Assembly (NCBI GenBank): GCA_017744915.1
Contig: JAGIAH010000004.1
Span: forward strand, 124,001-188,000
Reading direction: 5' to 3'
Source of the DNA: Agrobacterium tumefaciens
GTDB taxonomy: Bacteria > Pseudomonadota > Alphaproteobacteria > Rhizobiales > Rhizobiaceae
Length of the DNA: 64,000 bases
Shown here: positions 1-7,755 of the stretch, piece by piece
Numbering within the stretch: the first letter of the stretch is position 1
Layout: each line of letters begins with the position of its first letter
Notes under the pieces: model-generated
What the model was told of the DNA's origin: nothing
The model's database searches: none
Seen by the model: the letters and a program-made list of their open reading frames with translations, nothing else
Translations under genes and position numbers: made by a program

Positions 1-246
1 AGTGCTCATCAGCAGCTGCTCGGCCATGCCCATCTGATAAAAGCGCTCGGGAAAGGCTTTGGCGAAAATATGCAGGTCGGTATATTTGCCGAGATCGGCG
101 GTAAGGCCGACAATATCCTCGCGTTCTTTCGCCAGCTGAACAAGAGCATGACCGAAGGGCGCAGGGCGTGTCGGCTGACCTTCGGCGGCAATGGAGGCGA
201 TCATCGCCGATGTGGTGAGGCGCTTCTGCGGGGCTGCTGCACTCAT
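1..246 (-). CDS. Transketolase C-terminal subunit (partial, cut by window edge)
   Basis: This is the first 82 residues of the pyrimidine-binding half of a split transketolase; the rest lies beyond position 1. The translation begins MSAAAPQKRLTTSAMIASIA and contains LTADLGKYTD followed by FYQMGMAEQ, the segment that carries the glutamate activating the thiamine diphosphate ring in transketolases. The ATG overlaps the TGA of the upstream N-terminal subunit gene by four bases (ATGA), so the two subunits are probably made by coupled translation. Two-subunit transketolases often sit in dedicated catabolic operons. The identification is firm at family level. The substrate cannot be read from the sequence; the neighbours suggest a ketose phosphate. 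Confidence 0.85.
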   Translation of the reverse strand, partial: MSAAAPQKRLTTSAMIASIAAEGQPTRPAPFGHALVQLAKEREDIVGLTADLGKYTDLHIFAKAFPERFYQMGMAEQLLMST

Positions 247-1115
247 GACGGCCGTCCTTCCTCAAGGGCGTCGAGCGCCAGTTTCCATTCATGCGCCTCC
301 ACGCGAATGAAATGGGTGATTTCTCGGTTTTCGAGAAAGGGCACGCCACGGCCCATTCGGGTATCGAAGATGATGGCGCGCGGCCTGTCATCGACAAGTG
401 ACATGGCGATGTCGAAAGCCTCACGAACTTTGTCGATATCATTGCCGTTGACGCGTTGCACATGCCAGCCGAAGGCCGCGAATTTGCCGTCGACGGGTTC
501 GGAGGACAGCATTTCGCGGGAAGGGCCATCCGCCTGCTGATTGTTGAAATCCACGAGATTGATGAGATTGCCGAGCCTGTGATGGGATGCGCCCATGGCG
601 GCCTCCCAGGTCGAGCCTTCCCCCAACTCGCCATCCGACATCAGGTTTATGATGAACCGGTCTGAACTCTTGCGTTTGAGGCCGAGAGCCATGCCAACGG
701 CAATGCCAAGCCCGTGGCCGAGCGAGCCGCCGGTGATTTCCATGCCCGGCGTATAGGAGGCCATGCCGGACATGGGCAGGCGCGAGCCGTCGCAGCCATA
801 GGTCTCCAGCTCGTCTTCCGGGATGACGCCCGCCTCGATGAGTGCTGCGTAAAGTGCAATCGCATAATGGCCGATGGAGAGCAGAAACCGGTCGCGGCCC
901 TCCCAGTGCGGATCGTCCGCCCGGTAGCGCATGGTGTGAAACCACGCCACGGCCAGAACATCGGCAATACCGAGCGCCTGACCGACATAACCCTGTCCCT
1001 GAACTTCACCCATCAACAGGGCGTTGCGCCGGATGCGCCAGGCGCGTTCCGCCAGCGATACATTCGCCAGTGCCGCTTCCCTCGTTGCATCGGTATCCGA
1101 ATACGCCTGAGCCAT
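243..1115 (-). CDS. Transketolase N-terminal (thiamine-diphosphate-binding) subunit
   Basis: A 290-residue protein, the usual length for the N-terminal half of a split transketolase. It carries the expected landmarks in order: GHYAIALYAALIEAG, then GSLGHGLGIAVGMAL, then MSDGELGEGSTWEAA, the last being the GDG-type motif that binds the diphosphate-magnesium of the cofactor. The ATG at 1115 is preferred over the upstream in-frame start at 1196 because GGGAGGAGG lies just before it and the family starts here. The enzyme needs the C-terminal subunit encoded next and should transfer two-carbon ketol units between sugar phosphates. The neighbouring ketose kinase and RpiB-like isomerase suggest a ketotetrose or ketopentose phosphate substrate. 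Confidence 0.88.
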   Translation of the reverse strand: MAQAYSDTDATREAALANVSLAERAWRIRRNALLMGEVQGQGYVGQALGIADVLAVAWFHTMRYRADDPHWEGRDRFLLSIGHYAIALYAALIEAGVIPEDELETYGCDGSRLPMSGMASYTPGMEITGGSLGHGLGIAVGMALGLKRKSSDRFIINLMSDGELGEGSTWEAAMGASHHRLGNLINLVDFNNQQADGPSREMLSSEPVDGKFAAFGWHVQRVNGNDIDKVREAFDIAMSLVDDRPRAIIFDTRMGRGVPFLENREITHFIRVEAHEWKLALDALEEGRPS

Positions 1116-1173
1116 GGTTTCCTCCTCCCGGTCAGAAAATCGAAGCCGGCTTCCCGGCTTCGAAAGATGGTTT

Positions 1174-1935
1174 TCAGTGAATGAGCATTCCGCCATTCAC
1201 ATCGACAACCGCACCGGTGACGTAGGAGGAGAGATCCGAGGCGAGGAAAAGATAGATATTGGCCACATCGACGGCGTCGCCGAGACGGTTGAGCGGAATG
1301 CCCTTGAGAATGTCGCGGCGCATGTCGTCGGTGAGCTTGCCGCCGGTAATGTCTGTCTGGATCAGGCCGGGGGTAACGGAGTTGACACGAATGCCGTCGG
1401 GGCCGAATTCACGCGCCATGGCCTTTGCGAGACCGAGAACACCTGCCTTGGCCGCCGAATAATGCGGCCCGCCGAAAATGCCGCCGCCGCGCTGCGCGGA
1501 AACCGACGACATGCAGGCAATCGAACCGCCACCGTTATCGCGCATATTGGGGATGAAGGCCTGGCTGAAATTCAGCACACCGGTCATGTTAACGTCGACG
1601 ATGCGCTGCCAGTCCGTGGCGGTAATGTCGAGCGTCTTGACCGGCTGAGTGATGCCGGCATTGTTGATGAGGATATCGATCTTGCCGAAAGCGGCGATGA
1701 CTTTTTGCGCGGCCGCCTCGCAGGAGGCGCGATCTGCGACATTGCCGCCGACGCCGAGATGCTCGCCACCAGCCACTTTTTCAAGCGAGGCCGCAGCTTC
1801 GATGCTGCCGGCTTCGTCGAGATCCACGATGGCGACGCGGGCGCCGTGGCGGGCGAAAAGTTCCGCCGTGGCGCGGCCGATGCCGCGTTTGCTGGCGGCG
1901 CCTGAAATAACCGCGGTCTTTCCATTCAACAACAT
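1174..1935 (-). CDS. Short-chain dehydrogenase/reductase (SDR)
   Basis: A 253-residue classical SDR. It shows the N-terminal cofactor loop GAASKRGIG, the NNAG motif, a serine in CMSSVSAQ, the YSAAK catalytic tyrosine-lysine pair, and the C-terminal VDVNGGMLIH typical of polyol and sugar dehydrogenases. The ATG at 1935 is chosen because GGGAGGA precedes it; the upstream in-frame extension is low quality. It lies 58 bases upstream of the transketolase genes on the same strand, so the three probably form one operon, transcribed divergently from the LysR gene. It may oxidise a sugar alcohol to the ketose handled by the kinase downstream. The substrate is not determinable here. Confidence 0.85.
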   Translation of the reverse strand: MLLNGKTAVISGAASKRGIGRATAELFARHGARVAIVDLDEAGSIEAAASLEKVAGGEHLGVGGNVADRASCEAAAQKVIAAFGKIDILINNAGITQPVKTLDITATDWQRIVDVNMTGVLNFSQAFIPNMRDNGGGSIACMSSVSAQRGGGIFGGPHYSAAKAGVLGLAKAMAREFGPDGIRVNSVTPGLIQTDITGGKLTDDMRRDILKGIPLNRLGDAVDVANIYLFLASDLSSYVTGAVVDVNGGMLIH

Positions 1936-2083
1936 GAGCAATCCTCCCAAGCCAGGCGGGCCGGCTTCATACGCTTGACGGCGGTGCTCCCGACCTGCCG
2001 CCGCATCCCGTCCTGCGACGAGTGCAGCCTCGATATTGCAGATGGGCAGAGGGTGCTTCAAACGCGAAGTTTACATCATCTCA

Positions 2084-2096
2084 TGAATCTGCTTCA
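2084..2096. promoter_or_regulatory. Candidate LysR operator, site 1
   Basis: A 13-base inverted repeat, TGAA-N5-TTCA, which fits the T-N11-A rule for LysR-family operators. It sits eight bases before the LysR start and inside the divergent promoter region of the SDR-transketolase operon. A flanking CTTC-N6-GAAG repeat at 2056-2069 may be a second half of the site. A closely matching copy lies at 3009-3021. Confidence 0.45.
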
Positions 2097-2104
2097 CTAA
2101 TCGA

Positions 2105-2992
2105 ATGTTGAACGGCATTTCACTCACCTCCATCCGCGCCTTCGAATCCGCCGCCCGGCTCGGCTCTTTCCGCGCCGCTGCGGATGAGCTCAACCTTTCG
2201 GCCAGCGCCGTCAGCCATGCCATCGTCAAGCTCGAAAGGGTGCTCGGCACGCCGCTTTTTGAACGCACGACGCGGACCGTGCGCCTGACGGCGGCGGGGC
2301 AGACGCTTCTGACCCATGCATCGAACGCCTTCGAGGAGCTGCGGCAGGGCATCGAGGTGGTGTCCTCCAATCGCTCGCATCTTCTGCGCCTGCACTGCGC
2401 GCCGAGCTATGCGGCACAGGTGCTGTCTCCGCGCCTGCCTGAATTTCTAAACGCCAATCCGGGGATCGAGGTGCGGCTTGCCGCGAGCACCACCTATGTG
2501 CGTTTCGTGGATGGTGAATTCGATGCCGATATCATCTACGGTGAACCGCAGGGAGACGATCTGATCACCATTCCTCTCGGTAGCGAGCGTGTCACCCCGC
2601 TTTGCTCACCGGCGCTTGCGGCAGAGATCCAGACGCCGCGTGATCTGAACCGGCAATTGCTTATTCGAAGCGACAACAAACGTCTGCAATGGCCGGACTG
2701 GTTCGAGGCCAATGGGCTCGGCAAGCCGCCCATTCAGGCCATGAGTTTCGACCGCAGTTTTCTGGCGATCGACGCCGCCGCCAATGGCGTCGGCGTGGCG
2801 CTGGAATCGACGCGGCTTGCCCATCGCGAGATAAAATCCGGGCGGCTGGTCGCCCCCTTGAGCGGCGTGACGCAGGATCTTCAATATGTCGGGCATTATC
2901 TCGCTTACCCGAAGTCCGGCAGCCAGCGCAGGCTGGCCCGGCGGTTCGCCGACTGGCTGATCGATGACCCGCAGGATGCCGCCTCCGAATAG
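2105..2992 (+). CDS. LysR-family transcriptional regulator (GcvA-like)
   Basis: A 295-residue LysR-type regulator. The N-terminal winged helix-turn-helix spans roughly residues 5-65 and includes GSFRAAADELNLSASAVSHA and LFERTTRTVRLTAAG. The remainder is the two-lobed effector-binding domain, with GYHA-type C-terminal sequence VGHYLAYP near residue 265. The sequence style and length resemble the GcvA branch. It is divergent from the SDR-transketolase operon and lies just upstream of the isomerase-kinase operon on the same strand. A T-N11-A palindrome in front of both units suggests it controls both and itself. The inducer is unknown. No good ribosome-binding site precedes the ATG. Confidence 0.92.
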   Translation: MLNGISLTSIRAFESAARLGSFRAAADELNLSASAVSHAIVKLERVLGTPLFERTTRTVRLTAAGQTLLTHASNAFEELRQGIEVVSSNRSHLLRLHCAPSYAAQVLSPRLPEFLNANPGIEVRLAASTTYVRFVDGEFDADIIYGEPQGDDLITIPLGSERVTPLCSPALAAEIQTPRDLNRQLLIRSDNKRLQWPDWFEANGLGKPPIQAMSFDRSFLAIDAAANGVGVALESTRLAHREIKSGRLVAPLSGVTQDLQYVGHYLAYPKSGSQRRLARRFADWLIDDPQDAASE

Positions 2993-3008
2993 GAGTGTGG
3001 CTGTTACA

Positions 3009-3021
3009 TGAATTGAATTCA
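3009..3021. promoter_or_regulatory. Candidate LysR operator, site 2
   Basis: A 13-base palindrome of the same TGAA-N5-TTCA form as the site at 2084-2096. The surrounding 17 bases match at 13 positions: CATGAAT, four variable bases, then TTCACT. It lies 122 bases upstream of the isomerase start, a plausible place for LysR activation of that operon. Confidence 0.45.
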
Positions 3022-3142
3022 CTGGCGCGTTAATTTTTTCCGCTTGCTCGCGAGCGGACCTCTCCGTCATTTTCCGATCGGAATAATGAGGTTGCAGCGT
3101 GATCGGCATCGTCCCTTCAGCTGCGGCTCAAGGGAGGATTGC

Positions 3143-4018
3143 ATGAAAGATCGCATCATATCGGCGTCCGGCGCGCCATATGACGGCTATGGGCGCGAGG
3201 AGATGCTGGAGAGCATCGCCAAAGTCGGTTTTTGCCATGTGGAGCCTGCCTTTATCGTTGGTTACACCGAACCCTTCGACGAAAGCGCCTTCCTGCCGGC
3301 TGAAATGGCATCATGGCGCCGCTCGCTGAGCGATGCCGGGCTCGGTTGCCATGCCATGTCGTCGCATATCGATCTCGGACTGGACAATTCCGTTGAAATT
3401 TTCACCGGTAGAATGGCTTTTGCGGCGGGAATCGGCGCGAGGGTTATCGCCACCAATGCGTCGGCCCGGCAGCGCGAAGGACAGTTCCTGCGCAATATCG
3501 AGGTGCTTTTGCGCCGTGCCGAAGCCTTCGGCATCGTGATCGCGCTGGAAAATCCCGGCGACGGCAGCGACAACCTTTTCAATATCGCGCAGGAGGGTAT
3601 CGCGCTCACGCGGCGTTTCGGCTCGCCATGGCTGGGGCTGAATTATGACGCGGCCAATACCGCGTCCCACCGTCCGCAACTCAAGGATTTTGCCGACGAC
3701 GCGGTGGCAGCACTGCTCGCCTCGGTCCACGCGCATATCAAGGATGTGAAACGCACACCGGAAGGCTGGTTTTTCGTGCCGGTGGGCGAGGGCGATATCG
3801 ATTGCCGCAAGCTGCTCGGCGAGATTGCGCGAAAGCCGGAGATGCCGATCAGCATCGAGTTTCCGGCGCGCCTTCATCGCCGCGCGGATGCCCAGCCGGT
3901 AAGGCGTATCAGTCCCGCATCGCTTCGGGAAATAGAGGAAGCGCTGACGGTTTCGCTTGATGCGGTCAAAAGAGGATTGGCCGGGAGCGGAGCTGCAAGC
4001 TCGGCCGCTGTCGCCTGA
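3143..4018 (+). CDS. Sugar phosphate isomerase/epimerase, TIM barrel (xylose-isomerase-like)
   Basis: A 291-residue protein of the xylose-isomerase-like TIM-barrel superfamily. Four likely metal ligands are visible in order: the glutamate in IALENPGDG, the aspartate in LGLNYDAAN, the histidine in HAHIKDVKR and the glutamate in ISIEFPARL. The start at 3143 is preferred over the upstream one at 3044 because AGGGAGGA precedes it by five bases and homologous proteins start with this MKDR-like segment. The C-terminal 15 residues are Ala/Ser-rich and low in complexity. It opens an operon with DhaK, DhaL and RpiB-like genes. A role as ketose or ketose-phosphate epimerase or isomerase is inferred from these neighbours. 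Confidence 0.82.
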   Translation: MKDRIISASGAPYDGYGREEMLESIAKVGFCHVEPAFIVGYTEPFDESAFLPAEMASWRRSLSDAGLGCHAMSSHIDLGLDNSVEIFTGRMAFAAGIGARVIATNASARQREGQFLRNIEVLLRRAEAFGIVIALENPGDGSDNLFNIAQEGIALTRRFGSPWLGLNYDAANTASHRPQLKDFADDAVAALLASVHAHIKDVKRTPEGWFFVPVGEGDIDCRKLLGEIARKPEMPISIEFPARLHRRADAQPVRRISPASLREIEEALTVSLDAVKRGLAGSGAASSAAVA

Positions 4019-4074
4019 GAAGCGGCCTGAGAAGCGGCAAGGCTGGCGCGTAGACGGCATAAAGGAGGAGAGTA

Positions 4075-5067
4075 ATGCAGAGATTTGTGAATAACCCCGA
4101 CGAGGTGGTTGAGGATACGGTGAAAGGCTTCGTCAAGGCCCATCGTGACATCGTGCGCCTTGCGGAAAATCCGCGTGTCGTCGTTGCCAGGGGCGCACCG
4201 GTTGCCGGCAAGGTCGGGGTGGTCACGGGTGGGGGCTCGGGGCATGAGCCCGCCTTTATCGGTTACACCGGCCGCAACATGCTGGATGCCGTCGCCGTTG
4301 GCGAATTGTTTTCATCACCCACGGCCAAGAGCTTTCACGACGCCATCCGCGAGGCTGATGGCGGCAGAGGCGTGATCGTGCTCTACGGCAACTATGCCGG
4401 CGACAACATGAATGTGAAAATGGCGACAAAACTTGCCGCCAAGGACGGCATCGAGATCGCTACCGTCGTCGCCAATGACGACGTATGCTCCGCCGCACCC
4501 TGGGAGCGTGAGAAACGCCGCGGCGTCGCAGGCGAAATCTTCATGTGGAAGATCGGCGGCGCCAAGGCGGCAAGCGGCGCTTCGCTGGAGGAGGTGCGGG
4601 CGACCGCACAGAAGGCCATCAACAATTGCCGTTCGATTGGTGTCGGCCTCGGTCCCTGCACTCTGCCGGCGGTCGGCCATCCGAACTTCGAGATCGCGCC
4701 CGGCACCATGGAAGTGGGCATAGGCCACCACGGCGAACCCGGCGTTCGCGTCGAAAAGCTGAAATCCGCCGCCGACGTGGCAAAGGACATGTGCAAGATC
4801 GTGCTCGACGATCACAACCTGCCCGCCGGCAGCGAGGTGGCGGTGCTGGTTTCCGGCTTGGGCGCAACGCCGGTCAATGAACTCTACATCCTCAACGACA
4901 CGATTGAGGCTGAGATTTCCGCACGCGGCCTGAAAATCCACAAAACCTATGTCGGCAACTATTTCACGTCTCTCGAGATGGTCGGCGCGACTTTGACCGT
5001 GATGGCGCTGGATGACGAGTTGAAGCCTTTGCTCGATGCCGAGGCAGTTTGCACCGTTACGCTGTGA
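4075..5067 (+). CDS. dhaK: Dihydroxyacetone kinase family, DhaK subunit
   Basis: A 330-residue DhaK-type subunit, which binds the ketone substrate covalently. GGGSGHEP (residues 52-59) is the phosphate/substrate loop, GNYAGDNMN (about 105-113) holds the catalytic aspartate, and GHHGEPG carries the histidine (H219) that forms a hemiaminal with the carbonyl of dihydroxyacetone-like substrates. AAAGGAGGAGAG precedes the ATG. DhaL follows 11 bases downstream. DhaK relatives also phosphorylate erythrulose, and with RpiB-like, epimerase and transketolase genes next door a C4 ketose is a better guess than dihydroxyacetone. That last point is inference. Confidence 0.9.
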   Translation: MQRFVNNPDEVVEDTVKGFVKAHRDIVRLAENPRVVVARGAPVAGKVGVVTGGGSGHEPAFIGYTGRNMLDAVAVGELFSSPTAKSFHDAIREADGGRGVIVLYGNYAGDNMNVKMATKLAAKDGIEIATVVANDDVCSAAPWEREKRRGVAGEIFMWKIGGAKAASGASLEEVRATAQKAINNCRSIGVGLGPCTLPAVGHPNFEIAPGTMEVGIGHHGEPGVRVEKLKSAADVAKDMCKIVLDDHNLPAGSEVAVLVSGLGATPVNELYILNDTIEAEISARGLKIHKTYVGNYFTSLEMVGATLTVMALDDELKPLLDAEAVCTVTL

Positions 5068-5078
5068 GGGGAAAAATC

Positions 5079-5723
5079 ATGCAATCTTTTCAGAACGCAA
5101 AGGCCGGAGACATCGTTCTGTCCATGGCTGAGAGGATCATCGAAAACCGCGCCTATCTCAGCGAGATCGACGGCAAGATCGGTGATGGCGACCATGGCGT
5201 GAACATGGCCAAGGGCTTCGGCATGGCGGCAGACCGGCTGCGCGGGCAGGACGCCTCGCTGGCTGAGGCGCTGGATACGCTCGGAACGGTTCTGATGACG
5301 GAAATCGGCGGTTCGATGGGGCCGCTCTATGGCGTCATGTTTACGGAATTTGCCGAGAAAATCGAAAATGCCGAGGCGATCGATGCTGCCTCCTTCAGCG
5401 GCATGCTGCATGCGGGCCTTGAAGGCGTCGCCTCCATCGGTTCCGCGAAGGTGGGCGACAAGACGCTGATGGATACGCTGGTGCCGGCCGTTACGGCATT
5501 CGACGTCGCCATCGCTTCCGGCTCGTCGTTCCACGATGCCGCTCTGGCACTTGTGGCTGCGGCCGAAACCGGCAGGGACTCCACCATCAATCTGGTTGCG
5601 AAGATCGGCCGCGCCAGTCGCCTCGGCGACCGCTCGCTGGGCGTTCTCGATGCGGGAGCCACCTCCTGTGCGCTCATTTTGCGCAGCCTTGCCGAAGGTG
5701 CGCAGGCCAGATTGCAATCGTGA
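5079..5723 (+). CDS. dhaL: Dihydroxyacetone kinase family, DhaL nucleotide-binding subunit
   Basis: A 214-residue DhaL subunit. The magnesium-binding aspartates lie in [11 protein letters not shown] (residues 30-40), GGSMGPLYG is the nucleotide loop, GDKTLMDTL follows, and [12 protein letters not shown] closes the fold near the C-terminus. The ATG at 5079 has GAGGGGAAA before it; the start at 5049 would overlap dhaK and is rejected. No DhaM (PTS phosphoryl donor) gene lies in the visible part of the cluster, so the enzyme may use ATP directly or borrow a donor from elsewhere. Its partner is the DhaK subunit immediately upstream. Confidence 0.9.
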   Translation: MQSFQNAKAGDIVLSMAERIIENRAYLSEIDGKIGDGDHGVNMAKGFGMAADRLRGQDASLAEALDTLGTVLMTEIGGSMGPLYGVMFTEFAEKIENAEAIDAASFSGMLHAGLEGVASIGSAKVGDKTLMDTLVPAVTAFDVAIASGSSFHDAALALVAAAETGRDSTINLVAKIGRASRLGDRSLGVLDAGATSCALILRSLAEGAQARLQS

Positions 5724-5781
5724 AAACACAACATATCGGTCGCAGCCGGTCAGGCTTGCGCAGCCAACAGGAGATTTCAAA

Positions 5782-6219
5782 ATGAGAATTGTCGCGGGCG
5801 CCGATAGCGCCGGAAAACCCCTGCTGGATGCGGTGCTCGCCCATCTCTCCGGCAGGGAAGGACTGACGGTCGTGGATCGAAGCCAGGACGGGTTTTATGC
5901 CGATCTCGCAGAAGCCGTTGCCGGCAGCATTCTTTCCGGCGAATTCGACCGCGGCCTGCTTTTTTGCGGAACCGGTATCGGCGTCTGTATCTCGGCCAAC
6001 AAGGTGCCGGGAATTCGCGCCGCCTTGACCCATGATACCTATTCCGCCGAACGCGCGGCGAAATCCAACAATGCCCAGATCATTACCATGGGAGCGCGCG
6101 TGATCGGCCCGGAACTCGCAAAAGCCATCGTCGACACCTGGCTGGTTTCGGATTTCGATCCGCGAGGATCTTCGGCGCAGAATGTGGAGGCCATCAACCG
6201 CCTCGACGCCTGCCGGTAG
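5782..6219 (+). CDS. RpiB/LacAB-family sugar phosphate isomerase
   Basis: A 145-residue RpiB-fold protein. The catalytic cysteine sits in FCGTGIG (C62), followed by [15 protein letters not shown] and [15 protein letters not shown], all family hallmarks. The usual N-terminal D-H-A-G motif reads D-S-A-G here (GADSAGK), so the family histidine is replaced by serine. CAGGAGA precedes the ATG at 5782; the longer frame from 5536 overlaps dhaL and is a shadow. RpiB relatives interconvert ribose/ribulose 5-phosphate or erythrulose/erythrose 4-phosphate. With DhaKL and transketolase genes nearby the latter is favoured, as inference only. Confidence 0.85.
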   Translation: MRIVAGADSAGKPLLDAVLAHLSGREGLTVVDRSQDGFYADLAEAVAGSILSGEFDRGLLFCGTGIGVCISANKVPGIRAALTHDTYSAERAAKSNNAQIITMGARVIGPELAKAIVDTWLVSDFDPRGSSAQNVEAINRLDACR

Positions 6220-6240
6220 TGGAATTTGGATTGGATCGGG

Positions 6241-6351
6241 GCGGGGCCGCATCGGTCGCGATAAACCGGCGCGGCCCGCAACTCACCTCCCACCTCGTAC
6301 AGTCTGGATAAGCCAAAGCAACGCAGAAGAGTGACATTGTCTGCGTTGCTT
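6241..6351. terminator. Convergent terminator region
   Basis: Two stems lie between the convergent RpiB-like gene and the minus-strand ABC operon. The first is an imperfect GC-rich inverted repeat (6241-6250 with 6271-6279). The second is a perfect 12-base-pair stem, 6316-6327 with 6340-6351, with a 12-base loop. Neither has a strong T tract, but together they would block read-through both ways. Confidence 0.55.
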
Positions 6352-6389
6352 CCTGTTGTGCGCATTGATGCGCGCTGAGCCGGTGCTGC

Positions 6390-7121
6390 CTATTTCACGC
6401 CATTGGACAGGAAAGCCTGCAGCTCGGGTGTTTGCGGTTGTTCGAACAGCTGTTTCGAAGCACCCATTTCCCAGATTTTGCCCTGATGCATGAAGACGGT
6501 CACGTTTGCGACGCTGCGGGCAAAGCTCATTTCGTGGGTCACCAGCAACATCGTCATGCCCTCCCGCGCCAGCTGTTCCATGACAAGAAGCACTTCTCCC
6601 GTCAGCTCCGGATCGAGAGCGGATGTCACCTCGTCGAACAGCATGACTTTCGGCCGCATCGCCAGCGAGCGGGCGATGGCCACGCGCTGCTGTTGTCCGC
6701 CTGACAACATGTCCGGATAGGCGTCGAATTTTTCCGCCAGCCCCACCTGCGCCAGCACCTTGCGCGCCAGCGCATCGGCCTCCGCCTTTGCAACATCCTG
6801 CGTTATCTTCGGAGACAGCATGATGTTTTCGCCGACGGTCAGATGCGGAAAGAGATTGTAGCTCTGAAAGACGATGCCGACGTCCTTGCGCAGCTGTCTG
6901 AGCTTGGTCTGGTCCTGCTCCACCCTGTGTCCCGCGGCGGTGATATTGCCGGACTGAAACTCTTCGAGACCATTGATGCAGCGCAGCATCGTGCTTTTGC
7001 CGGAGCCGCTGCGCCCGATGATGGCGACAACCTGTCCCGCCTCGACGTTCAGCGATACGCCCTTCAGAACTTCAAGGGCGCCATAACGCTTGTGCACCTG
7101 ATCAATTGTTACGACCGACAT
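6390..7121 (-). CDS. Polar amino acid-type ABC transporter, ATP-binding protein
   Basis: A 243-residue ATPase of the PAAT (GlnQ/HisP-like) class. It shows Walker A GRSGSGKST (36-44), the Q-loop FQSYNLFPH, the signature LSGGQQQR, Walker B VMLFDEVTSALDP and the switch histidine in VTHEMSFA. The start MSVVTIDQVHKRYG at 7121 fits the family; the frame extending to 7472 is antisense noise. The gene overlaps the upstream permease by 20 bases and is the last of a four-gene importer. Despite the amino-acid-type family, the neighbours are sugar-acid and ketose enzymes, so the ligand could be an acidic sugar derivative. Confidence 0.9.
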   Translation of the reverse strand: MSVVTIDQVHKRYGALEVLKGVSLNVEAGQVVAIIGRSGSGKSTMLRCINGLEEFQSGNITAAGHRVEQDQTKLRQLRKDVGIVFQSYNLFPHLTVGENIMLSPKITQDVAKAEADALARKVLAQVGLAEKFDAYPDMLSGGQQQRVAIARSLAMRPKVMLFDEVTSALDPELTGEVLLVMEQLAREGMTMLLVTHEMSFARSVANVTVFMHQGKIWEMGASKQLFEQPQTPELQAFLSNGVK

Positions 7122-7755
7122 GGAGAACCCTTTCGAGATGGCGGCTGAGGCGCGATAGCGGGAAGCAGATCGCGAAATAAAGAAGGGCGACAACGAAGAA
7201 CACCTGGAAGGGTCTGAACGTCGCATTGTTGACGAGCTGGCCCGCCCGGGAGAGTTCCACGAAGCCCACCACCGATACGATGGAGGTGTTCTTGACCAGC
7301 TGGACGAGGAAACCCACCGTCGGAGGCAGTGACAGCCGGATGGCCTGCGGCAGGATGACGTAGCGGTATTGCTGGAAGCGCGTGAGCGCCAGCGAAGCTG
7401 AGGCCTCCCATTGCTGATGGGGCACCGCCTGGATGGAGCCGCGCCAGATTTCCGCCAGATAGGCCGAAACATAGACCGACAGGGACACTGATGCGGCGAG
7501 CAGCGGCGGTATTTCGAAGCCGAACAATGTCAGTCCATAATAGGACATGAACAGGATCATCAGCACCGGTATCGATTGGATGACGGTGATATAGCTTGCG
7601 GCGACGCTGCGGACCGATCCGTATTGCGAAAGCCGCATGATGGCGAAGAAGCCGCCGGCGATAGAGCCGATGCTGAAAGCGATGGCGGTCAGGACGATGG
7701 ACCAGCCAGCCGCACGAAGCAGGAAAAGAAATTCCGGCCAACCGAATGTGGACAT
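7102..7755 (-). CDS. Polar amino acid-type ABC transporter permease
   Basis: A 217-residue inner-membrane permease of the HisMQ/GlnP type. Hydrophobic segments alternate with the conserved cytoplasmic EAA-like loop QWEASASLALTRFQQYRYVILPQAI, given here only as its region around residues 130-155. The ATG at 7755 is preceded by GAAGGAA and overlaps the stop of the upstream permease by one base (TGATG), so translation is coupled. It should pair with the permease upstream to form the heterodimeric channel. Family assignment is firm; the ligand is unknown. Confidence 0.88.
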   Translation of the reverse strand: MSTFGWPEFLFLLRAAGWSIVLTAIAFSIGSIAGGFFAIMRLSQYGSVRSVAASYITVIQSIPVLMILFMSYYGLTLFGFEIPPLLAASVSLSVYVSAYLAEIWRGSIQAVPHQQWEASASLALTRFQQYRYVILPQAIRLSLPPTVGFLVQLVKNTSIVSVVGFVELSRAGQLVNNATFRPFQVFFVVALLYFAICFPLSRLSRHLERVLHVGRNN

